NCBI GenBank assembly: GCA_934316545.1
Contig: CAKRDT010000038.1
Location: 1 to 11,929 of the forward strand
Length of the DNA stretch: 11,929 nt
Reading direction: 5' to 3'
From: an uncultured Agathobacter sp.
GTDB taxonomy: Bacteria; Bacillota; Clostridia; Lachnospirales; Lachnospiraceae
Shown here one piece after another: positions 5,977 through 11,896 of this stretch (within the stretch, counting starts at the first letter, position 1; the number at the start of each line of letters is the position of its first letter). Under the pieces are notes generated by a model. That model did no database searches. It saw only the letters and a list, made by a program, of their open reading frames with translations, and was not told the origin of the DNA. The position numbers and the translations under genes were made by a program.

Positions 5977-8736
5977 CTAATATGGCATGTCAAGATCCTT
6001 GCGATGGCGCAGCGCAATATGGTCAATTTCAAGACCGGTTGCACCAAAAAAGAATCGAATATAATGTTTCTTTCCTATCATCTTGCCAAAATCACATTCA
6101 TATGTCTCCCATTTACCGTTTGATCCGCGCAGCGGAATCATTTCCTTAAGCACGTTATCATAGAATATGGTAAGCGGAAGTTGTGCCAGATCATCCATCT
6201 GGGATCTGGAGACAATTTCAATGTCATATTCCGCCATGCGCGCATCAATTCCGAACACAACAGACCTGCCCTGGTTTGTATCCCAATCCAAAGCCGGAAT
6301 GACCACATCCCCGTTTTCATCGGCCTGGTAGTATTTCACATTGCTATCGTCAATCGCATCCTCATCCTGTGACTTTGCATCCTCAATTTCTTCGTCAGAG
6401 ATCAGGTTCATCTCATAAAGCATTGCCGGTGATTTGAGAACAAATTCTAAAATATTTCCGGCATTACGCTGTAGCTGGCCTCTGGTAATACGCCCATTCT
6501 CCAATGCTTCTTTCACATTGTCCTGTTTATCATCCGTGCAATCCTCTGTAACCATATAAAGATCGTTCTGCGCCTCCACCATCGGAGCCCGGTTCTTAAC
6601 ATCCGAACGATGACCCTCATCGTTTCCAGCAGCCCACCAATCGGTCATGACGATGCCGTCGAATCCCCAGTCCTTGCGGAGCACAATCGTATTCAAATCA
6701 TAATCTGAGGCCGTCCAAAGTCCATTTAACGGTCCGTAGGTTGTCATGACGCTTCTGGCATGCCCTTCCTTAACTGTAATTTCAAATCCCTTCAGATAGA
6801 TTTCCCGCAGGGCACGAACCGATACCACCGCCTCAGCCTCGCGGCGCTTATGCTCCTGATTGTTCGTTGCAAAATGCTTGATCGTGCCGGTAGCTCCAAC
6901 CACGCCAAGACCTAAAATCTGTGCGGCCCCCATCTTACCTGTCAGAAGCGGATCTTCGGAAATATATTCAAAGTTACGTCCGTTGAGCGGACTTCTGTGA
7001 ATATTAAGTCCAGGTCCGAGCAGGGAATCGACACGGTTTCTGCGCAGTTCATAACCGGTCATCTCATATAATTTTCTTGTCAGTTCAAGATCAAATGTAC
7101 AACCGATCAGCGTTCCGTTCGGAAGCGAAAATGCCTTCGTTCCGCAATCCATACGCAGTCCGGACGGACCATCCGTCGTGCAGGCGGCAGGAATGCCGAA
7201 TCCCCGCAGTGCCCCGGTCAGTCCGCCAAAAGCAGAAGCCGTACCCGGTGTGACTTTCGGACTGCACATTCCCTCCCCTCTGAAAAGCATGATCAGCTCT
7301 TCATCGGAAAGCTGCGCAATAAAAGTATCCATCGTAATCTTCCCATTGTACACATCGGCAAGCTGATATCCCTGATTGCCTGTATAAGCAATCTCCTGCG
7401 GCTTTTCAATTCGATCATACGGACCGAATTCGCGTGGCGGCGTCTTCTGATACACCAGATTCCCATTTGCATCCCTTGTCATGCGCTCAAAAATATCTGC
7501 CGGTGCGCACACTTCCTCAAGCTGTTCCAAAATCTGAAGCTTCTGCTCATAGGATCCCGCAAATGCAGCCCGGCGCACATCTGATCCCACATATATGCGG
7601 TATTCTCCCTCTTCCAGAAGGAAGCAGTGCGGATGTCCGGTGACTCCGCTGTCATCGTATGAGGCATAAGTATTCTTTGGAATCGTAAGTGTCACGGTTT
7701 CCTGTGCCCCCGGCGCAAGCGTCTTTGTTTTTGCAAACCCCGCCAGCACACGCAGCGGCTTGTCAAGAGCGCCCTGCGGAGCTTCAACGTATACCTGCAC
7801 CACCTCGCGTCCATCCGCATCGCCGGCATTTCTGACACAGGCTTCTACCACGATGTCGCTTTCTGTCACCTGCGTGATCCCTGCCGTTGTTTCAAACTGT
7901 GTATAAGATAATCCGAACCCGAACGGATATACCACTTTATCCTTTGCAAAGGTCTCAAAATAACGATATCCAACATAGATATCTTCCTTGTAATAATTCT
8001 TAAGTTCATCGCCGAAATTGGCAGTGGACGGATAATCTGTAATGTCTTTGGCAATCGTATCGGTGAGTTTTCCGCACGGATTGATGCGGCCGGTCAGCAC
8101 ATCGCATACACCGTTTCCGCCTTCCTGCCCACCCTGCCATACATACATGACCGCAGAAGGATCGTACTCAGCCACCCATTTCATATCAATAATATTGCCG
8201 ACATTTAAAAGGACGGCAGTACGCCGGAAGGTTCTGCTGACTTTCGCAATCATGTCGCGCTCGGTATCCGTCAGAAGGTAGCTTCCGGCTTCGGCTGCAT
8301 TATCCTGATCCTCACCGGCAGTTCTGCCCACGATCACGATCGCGATATCATTGTCTTTTGCTGCCTGCGCAACCAGATCATCGGTCAGCGGCATTTCTTC
8401 CTGCGACCACGGCACCAGTCCCCAGCCTCCGCCTTCATCGTATGGATGCTCGCTCATCCAGTCTTCATAGACTTTCAGCACATTCCCATCAACGGTAATA
8501 TTTTTCTCCGCTTTTAACGCATCAAGAATCCCGACAACATATCCGGTATTCACAAGTCCCCCGGAACCCAGTCCACTCTTGTAATAATCAAATGCAATTC
8601 TTCCAAAGACAGCAACACGGTCCCCGTCTCGAAGCGGTAATGTATGATGATCATTCTTCAGAAGGACACATCCCTCCGCTGCCGTCTGCCTCGCCAAAGC
8701 GGCATATTTTTCCATATCCAATGCATATTTGCCCAT
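5977..8736 (-). CDS. Glycoside hydrolase family 3 protein, reversed domain order
   Basis: Retaining beta-glycosidase (beta-glucosidase or beta-xylosidase type; substrate not predictable from sequence) of 919 residues without a signal peptide, so probably cytoplasmic and acting on imported oligosaccharides. Domain order is reversed relative to classic GH3. First comes the alpha/beta sandwich (about 10-280), with GRTAGEDQDN at 137-146, where Glu142 is the likely acid/base, and PFGFGLSYTQF at 271-281. A fibronectin-III-like domain follows (about 290-400). The TIM barrel is next (about 465-770), with TTDGPSGLRM (520-529), LLGPGLNIHRSPLNGRNFEY (572-591), KHFATNNQEHKR (620-631) and GIVMTDWW (694-701), where Asp699 is the likely nucleophile. 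Residues 800-915 form a C-terminal extension like a beta-sandwich carbohydrate-binding domain. GGAGG lies 8 bases before the ATG. Reversed-order GH3 enzymes are known from Butyrivibrio and Ruminococcus. No transporter or sugar regulator is adjacent. Confidence 0.95.
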   Translation of the reverse strand: MGKYALDMEKYAALARQTAAEGCVLLKNDHHTLPLRDGDRVAVFGRIAFDYYKSGLGSGGLVNTGYVVGILDALKAEKNITVDGNVLKVYEDWMSEHPYDEGGGWGLVPWSQEEMPLTDDLVAQAAKDNDIAIVIVGRTAGEDQDNAAEAGSYLLTDTERDMIAKVSRTFRRTAVLLNVGNIIDMKWVAEYDPSAVMYVWQGGQEGGNGVCDVLTGRINPCGKLTDTIAKDITDYPSTANFGDELKNYYKEDIYVGYRYFETFAKDKVVYPFGFGLSYTQFETTAGITQVTESDIVVEACVRNAGDADGREVVQVYVEAPQGALDKPLRVLAGFAKTKTLAPGAQETVTLTIPKNTYASYDDSGVTGHPHCFLLEEGEYRIYVGSDVRRAAFAGSYEQKLQILEQLEEVCAPADIFERMTRDANGNLVYQKTPPREFGPYDRIEKPQEIAYTGNQGYQLADVYNGKITMDTFIAQLSDEELIMLFRGEGMCSPKVTPGTASAFGGLTGALRGFGIPAACTTDGPSGLRMDCGTKAFSLPNGTLIGCTFDLELTRKLYEMTGYELRRNRVDSLLGPGLNIHRSPLNGRNFEYISEDPLLTGKMGAAQILGLGVVGATGTIKHFATNNQEHKRREAEAVVSVRALREIYLKGFEITVKEGHARSVMTTYGPLNGLWTASDYDLNTIVLRKDWGFDGIVMTDWWAAGNDEGHRSDVKNRAPMVEAQNDLYMVTEDCTDDKQDNVKEALENGRITRGQLQRNAGNILEFVLKSPAMLYEMNLISDEEIEDAKSQDEDAIDDSNVKYYQADENGDVVIPALDWDTNQGRSVVFGIDARMAEYDIEIVSRSQMDDLAQLPLTIFYDNVLKEMIPLRGSNGKWETYECDFGKMIGKKHYIRFFFGATGLEIDHIALRHRKDLDMPY

Positions 8737-9001
8737 GTGGAGCTCCTCCGTTATTTTTCATCAGCAGATTCTCCTGGATCAGCTGATCCGATATCAGCCT
8801 TAACATATTGACATTGTCACTGATGCGGATTTCAATCTCATGATTGACCGCCTGTGCGGATTCCCCATTACCCAGGATTTTTCCTGTTACAAAGAAGGCA
8901 CCGTACAGTATAAAATTCTCTCCGATTTCATACTGACAGTGCCTGATGATTGTATTTACCCAGCAGACTTCTGATATTCCCGAATAGATCGAATCACTGA
9001 G
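8654..9001 (-). other. Open frame of unclear status between hpt and the GH3 gene
   Basis: A 116-codon stretch open from stop to stop covers the 219-base gap between hpt and the GH3 gene and overlaps both. Within the gap it reads like protein, for example GAFFVTGKILGNGE followed by HEIEIRISDNVNMLRLISDQ. It has no ATG before the MLRLIS position, no ribosome site, and becomes unconvincing inside the GH3 gene. It may be the remnant of a lost gene, or chance. I see no known family. Confidence 0.25.
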
Positions 9002-9315
9002 TCATAATCAGCATCTAATTTCTGAAGCATCTCCGGTGTCACTTCGTTCTTGCCACCACGCAAGGCTTCTGTCACTGCATCATCCGATTCATACAGATTC
9101 CGGATTCCAAGATTCTGACATACACCCTTTAGCGTATGTGCTGCACGAAATGCCCCTTCATAATTTTTTTCATCCAGATATCTGTGCAAGTCCTCATAAC
9201 TCTCATCCGCGAGGAACTTTACAAGAAATCTCCCGACAAAAGCCTGAGAGCATAACCGATTCAGAACATCTTCATAATTGCCGCCAAAACTCCTATAACA
9301 CTCTTCTAGAGTCAT
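8956..9315 (-). CDS. Histidine phosphotransfer (HPt) domain protein
   Basis: Single-domain HPt protein of 119 residues, expected to accept and pass a phosphoryl group on a histidine in a multistep phosphorelay. The helical bundle carries the canonical AAHTLKGVCQNLGI motif, with the phosphorylated His at residue 60. The Lys and Gly two and three positions later in HTLKG are typical. The start at 9315 (MTLEECYRSFGGNYEDV) was preferred because GGGAG is then 9 bases upstream; the ATG at 9321 would leave only 3. No histidine kinase or response regulator is in the window, so partners must be encoded elsewhere. A consensus sigma-A promoter lies just upstream. The gene is probably first in a transcript with the GH3 gene, the 746-residue protein and trmO, although a 219-base gap separates it from the GH3 gene. 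Confidence 0.93.
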   Translation of the reverse strand: MTLEECYRSFGGNYEDVLNRLCSQAFVGRFLVKFLADESYEDLHRYLDEKNYEGAFRAAHTLKGVCQNLGIRNLYESDDAVTEALRGGKNEVTPEMLQKLDADYDSVIRSIREYQKSAG

Positions 9316-9355
9316 CTGCATATTCTCCCTATACTTTCATAACTGTACAACTTTC

Positions 9356-9384
9356 ATTATATCGATGTAAGCGTGTAATGTCAA
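9356..9384 (-). promoter_or_regulatory. Consensus sigma-A promoter for hpt and following genes
   Basis: On the minus strand: TTGACA (9384-9379), 17 bases, TATAAT (9361-9356), a perfect match to the sigma-A consensus in boxes and spacing. The start point would be near 9350, about 35 bases before the hpt ATG. I see no intrinsic terminator between spoVAC and this promoter, so sporulation transcripts may also read into the block. Confidence 0.85.
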
Positions 9385-9440
9385 ATGCTTCAGCCTAATT
9401 TACCGCGCCTGTCTGCCTGTTTGTTTTTTGTCTCTTGATT

Positions 9441-9938
9441 CTAAAAAAGCGATATCATCCAATAGAGCAATCCGAGGATCCAGCTTGAAAAGATTCCGTA
9501 GAGAATAACCGGTCCCGCGATCTTAAAAATCTGGCATCCGATTCCAAACACCTGCCCCTCCTTCTGGAATTCCACTGCCGAAGCACATACCCCGTTTGCA
9601 AATCCGGTAATCGGGACCAAAGCCCCCGCTCCACCCCAGTTGGCCAAACGCCCGTATACATTGGCACTCGTCAGGATCACACTGAGAAGAACAAGAAGCA
9701 GGCTGCACCACATTGCCGCCGTCTCCTCATTCAGTTCAAACATCTGCATCGCCACAGCAATAATACACTGTCCGAGCAGACAGATCGCACCTCCCGTAAC
9801 GAACGCCTTTGCCATATTTGCCCACAGGTTATGGGTCGGTGTCACCTGTTTCACATACGCATTATACTCTTCGTTCCGCTGCTCCTTCTGTCGCGTCGTC
9901 TGCTCCTCTTTTGCTTTCTTTCCGATCGAATTTCCCAT
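9441..9938 (-). CDS. spoVAC: Stage V sporulation protein AC
   Basis: Integral membrane component of the SpoVA dipicolinic acid channel. The Bacillus homologue has been described as a mechanosensitive channel-like protein of the inner spore membrane. The 165 residues begin with a charged cytoplasmic stretch (1-36, many Lys/Glu/Gln). Hydrophobic segments follow (about 43-66, 76-93, 132-165), with the family signature GGAGALVPITGFAN at 102-115. Length and order agree with SpoVAC (about 150 residues in Bacillus), with a somewhat longer N-terminus. AAAGGA lies 11 bases before the ATG. It is the last gene of the right spoVA half; spoVAD, its usual next gene, is about 7 kb further on. Confidence 0.95.
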   Translation of the reverse strand: MGNSIGKKAKEEQTTRQKEQRNEEYNAYVKQVTPTHNLWANMAKAFVTGGAICLLGQCIIAVAMQMFELNEETAAMWCSLLLVLLSVILTSANVYGRLANWGGAGALVPITGFANGVCASAVEFQKEGQVFGIGCQIFKIAGPVILYGIFSSWILGLLYWMISLF

Positions 9939-9995
9939 AGATTTTTCTGTCCTTTCGTCATAATAATATTCTGGGCATTTGCAAAACTCTGGTGC

Positions 9996-10331
9996 CTACG
10001 GATGATAACTCGTTGCCACTCTCCACAGATCCGGTTCATTTACTCCCCAGCGGAATAATTCCTTCATCTGGTCATCATATGTCTCCAGCGGTTCATAGGC
10101 GGAAACCATCTTGATCAGATACTCCTCCTTTTCATCCTTCGGAGTCAGATTCTCAAGCTGTCCGAGAAGATATTCCGACAGTTCCAGCGGCTGCATGTCC
10201 TCACTCGTCTGTAAGCCAAACAACTTCTGAAACAGCCCTCCTGCATAATAGAATTCATAGTTGCCCAAAAGTACTGATTTTTGCATCGTACACTTGAAAA
10301 TAACACTTTGTCTTGCAATGCTTGTTGTCAT
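9996..10331 (-). CDS. Unknown 111-residue protein between spoVAB and spoVAC
   Basis: I do not recognise a family. The protein is soluble-looking, with no membrane segment. It has an N-terminal Ser/Thr-rich stretch, then NYEFYYAGGLFQKLFGL (24-40), an acidic middle (ENLTPKDEKEEYLIK, 60-74) and an aromatic C-terminus (FRWGVNEPDLWRV). The ATG at 10331 was chosen over a GTG at 10340; the purine-rich AAGAAAGAG about 8 bases upstream is only a modest ribosome site. It sits between two channel genes in the same direction, 81 bases from spoVAB and 57 from spoVAC, so it is probably in the forespore transcript. A role with the SpoVA channel is inferred from position alone. Confidence 0.7.
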   Translation of the reverse strand: MTTSIARQSVIFKCTMQKSVLLGNYEFYYAGGLFQKLFGLQTSEDMQPLELSEYLLGQLENLTPKDEKEEYLIKMVSAYEPLETYDDQMKELFRWGVNEPDLWRVATSYHP

Positions 10332-10348
10332 ATCACACACTCTTTCTT

Positions 10349-10369
10349 GTATTTCCCATTTCGAAATAC
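10349..10369 (-). other. Perfect 7-bp inverted repeat before the 111-residue gene
   Basis: GTATTTC and GAAATAC surround a 7-base loop, and the hairpin ends just before the purine-rich ribosome site of the gene starting at 10331. It could tune translation or protect mRNA. It lacks the G+C content and T-run of a terminator. Confidence 0.3.
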
Positions 10370-10412
10370 TGCGGTTATTATTTTATTCAGTGTATCACAG
10401 AATTCATATCTT

Positions 10413-10871
10413 TTACCAGTATTTCGGCAATCCATAGCCAAAGAAAAAATAGTAAAGGGAGCCCATCGTCTTTCCAATCGCCATCGCGATCATCATCATA
10501 CTAAGCCCACGGTTGATCTGCAGCCGGCGGAAGAGGATGGGAAATGTATTCAGTATTTCCGCCAGTGCTACTGCGATGCATCCCACGAACATTCCCGCAA
10601 CAAAGCCATACACAGCCAGCAGCAGATGTCCCAGCCATACGATCGGCAAGCGGGCCTCCCACTTGATCACAGAAAACACAGCCCCTGTCAAGACACCGAG
10701 TACAATCATGTTTTCAAACCTCATAATGTGATCCGACAGATTCATTTTACGGATCATGCGGGGCACGACTCCGATCACAAGAAGGAAAGCAAATGTCCCG
10801 GCCGACACAGCGATTCCGCACGCAAGTGTCACCGCCGCAAGAAAAATATGTCTAACCAGCATCGTGCTCAT
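10413..10871 (-). CDS. spoVAB: Stage V sporulation protein AB
   Basis: Polytopic membrane protein of 152 residues (about 140 in Bacillus), a component of the SpoVA system for dipicolinic acid. Four hydrophobic segments lie near residues 8-38, 56-70, 76-105 and 124-146. Family-like stretches include FLLVIGVVPRM (29-39), ALAEILNTFPILFRRL (102-117) and AIGKTMGSLY (131-140). GGAAGG lies 7 bases before the ATG at 10871; an ATG at 10862 (MLVRHIF) would match the Bacillus N-terminus more closely, and an ATG at 10889 is unlikely. The gene overlaps the end of spoVAA by 20 bases, which suggests translational coupling. Confidence 0.92.
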   Translation of the reverse strand: MSTMLVRHIFLAAVTLACGIAVSAGTFAFLLVIGVVPRMIRKMNLSDHIMRFENMIVLGVLTGAVFSVIKWEARLPIVWLGHLLLAVYGFVAGMFVGCIAVALAEILNTFPILFRRLQINRGLSMMMIAMAIGKTMGSLYYFFFGYGLPKYW

Positions 10872-11499
10872 GTCCTTTCCTTCCCGCATTTTCCATCAGG
10901 GTCGTATCAACATCTTTCTCGTATTTACGCATCTCAACCTGTATCGGCGTAGGGTCTGATGTGATTTTTTTCTTTCCCACATGGTTAAAAAACACTAAGA
11001 TTCCAACCGCAAGTCCAAGACAATAGCATATCTCGATTTCTGAAACAGCCGGCTTATCCGCACCCATAATCTGCTTATAAAACCGGTCAAACACTTCGGG
11101 TACCGATACATCATTGTTGAATGCCATAATGGTAAATGCCGATCCGAGAAAAATCACCATGCACAGCACGATCAGTTTGAATCGCTCCACGGTTTTACTC
11201 CCCATCGGGGCAGCAATATACTCTACCACAAAATCCTGCTCCCCATAACTGACCACTTCAACTTCTGGATAATCCTCATGGATCATCTGAATGACATGAA
11301 GGATCGAAAAAACTTCTATCCTCTTTTTCTTTGAGGATACATTCTCTTTAAAATGGTACAGCGTCTTATTCTTGATTCCGGCGCAGACAACCGGATCTGT
11401 GCATTCCACCGACATAACATCCATCATCTTAACCTGTGGGTTATGGCAGACACTGTTCCTCTCTGCTTTCACATATACGGTCTCATGCTTGTCTTTCAT
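10852..11499 (-). CDS. spoVAA: Stage V sporulation protein AA
   Basis: Membrane protein of the SpoVA system; 215 residues against 206 in Bacillus subtilis. The N-terminal soluble domain (1-100) contains the conserved VFSILHVIQMIHEDYPEVEV (63-82). Two membrane segments follow (about 107-127 and 156-173). Typical sites are AFTIMAFNNDVSVPEVF (121-137), VGILVFFNHVGKKKI (165-179) and DPTPIQVEMRKYEKDVD (182-198), which line up well with the Bacillus protein. No good ribosome site precedes the ATG; it overlaps the stop of the small gene before it by 17 bases, so translation probably depends on coupling. The 3' end overlaps spoVAB. Many clostridia are reported to keep only spoVAC, spoVAD and spoVAE, so the presence of spoVAA and spoVAB is worth noting. 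Confidence 0.94.
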   Translation of the reverse strand: MKDKHETVYVKAERNSVCHNPQVKMMDVMSVECTDPVVCAGIKNKTLYHFKENVSSKKKRIEVFSILHVIQMIHEDYPEVEVVSYGEQDFVVEYIAAPMGSKTVERFKLIVLCMVIFLGSAFTIMAFNNDVSVPEVFDRFYKQIMGADKPAVSEIEICYCLGLAVGILVFFNHVGKKKITSDPTPIQVEMRKYEKDVDTTLMENAGRKGHEHDAG

Positions 11500-11671
11500 A
11501 CATTTTCACGCTGTCTACAAGCGTCCCCTCCTTCGGTGTTGTTGTCTGTCTGTAGGAAGTCAGGCAATACCATCCCATAAGCAGGAGTACGACCAAAAGC
11601 AGGAGCACAAGACAAAACCGATAACGTGTGATCCAGCTTCGCTTTGATTTTTGTTTTACTTTCTGTTGCAT
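11483..11671 (-). CDS. Small single-pass membrane protein ahead of spoVAA
   Basis: 62 residues. A strongly basic N-terminus (MQQKVKQKSKRSWITRYR) precedes one long hydrophobic segment (about 20-36, LVLLLLVVLLLMGW core). A short tail with TPKEGTLVDSVKMYERQ would lie outside the cytosol if the positive-inside rule holds. The start is firm: AAGGAGG sits 6 bases before the ATG, one of the best ribosome sites in the window. A candidate sigma-G promoter is immediately upstream. The stop overlaps the spoVAA start. I do not recognise a family. Position and promoter suggest a forespore membrane protein, possibly an accessory to SpoVA or simply a leader that couples spoVAA translation. Confidence 0.75.
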   Translation of the reverse strand: MQQKVKQKSKRSWITRYRFCLVLLLLVVLLLMGWYCLTSYRQTTTPKEGTLVDSVKMYERQA

Positions 11672-11693
11672 GTTCTTCCTCCTTTTTCCAATG

Positions 11694-11722
11694 TAGTGTG
11701 CCCATTTTCCGCGCAGCTATGC
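11694..11722 (-). promoter_or_regulatory. Candidate sigma-G promoter of the first spoVA half
   Basis: On the minus strand: GCATA (11722-11718), 17 bases, CACACTA (11700-11694). It matches the sigma-G -35 consensus fully and the -10 consensus (CATWHTA) except for C at the third base. The start would be near 11687, directly before the ribosome site of the small membrane protein gene. Confidence 0.55.
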
Positions 11723-11780
11723 GGCAGAAGTGACATCTTTTTCAAACATCTTAAAAATGCGGAATCACCACGGAAAATGA

Positions 11781-11809
11781 TTGACACACCGCCGGATGGG
11801 GCATAACAT
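11781..11809 (+). promoter_or_regulatory. Sigma-A-type promoter for the right RNA copy
   Basis: TTGACA (11781-11786), 17 bases, TAACAT (11804-11809) on the plus strand, divergent from the spoVA operon. The predicted start, near 11816-11819, is within a few bases of the first conserved position of the repeat element (11822). Confidence 0.6.
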
Positions 11810-11821
11810 GAAATATAAGTT

Positions 11822-11896
11822 TAGGCGATTGCGAAACTCCTGTGGCGGCGTGTTCCGGCTGGGCTGACCCGGTGGCGGGCTTCTACGCTGAACACG
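11822..11896 (+). ncRNA. Candidate structured RNA / dispersed repeat, right copy
   Basis: Second copy of the G+C-rich element, inverted relative to the left one; the core 11822-11890 differs at two positions. CGTGTTC (11849-11855) can pair with GAACACG (11890-11896), 7 bp, around an inner hairpin CTGGG/CCCGG with loop CTGA (11859-11872). The 7-mer GTGGCGG occurs twice (11842-11848 and 11872-11878). A CTCCT stretch (11837-11841) lies in the 5' part. After the stem, GATTTT-AGAC-AAAATC (11896-11911) can form another hairpin. The final AAAATC (11924-11929) could pair with the same GATTTT, so two folds compete. Related bases occur beyond the left copy, so the element probably extends past the window. 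No terminator is visible before the window ends. The family is not identified. Confidence 0.55.

Noticed and set aside
10281..10952. A 223-codon plus-strand open frame opposite spoVAB and the 111-residue gene
   Set aside because: It is His/Ser/Arg-rich, antisense to the clear membrane protein SpoVAB, and has no family resemblance.
11810..11881. A short frame of about 19 codons from the ATG at 11808 through the right repeat copy, as a possible small peptide gene
   Set aside because: The left copy has a one-base difference before the core and an upstream in-frame stop, with no start codon, so the frame is not conserved. No ribosome site precedes the ATG, which overlaps the -10 box. An RNA reading fits better.
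40..11896. The two inverted repeats as the ends of one large transposon spanning the window
   Set aside because: No transposase, integrase or recombinase gene lies between them, the interior is core sporulation and housekeeping genes, and each copy seems to have its own promoter-like box. Two independent copies of a dispersed element are more likely.
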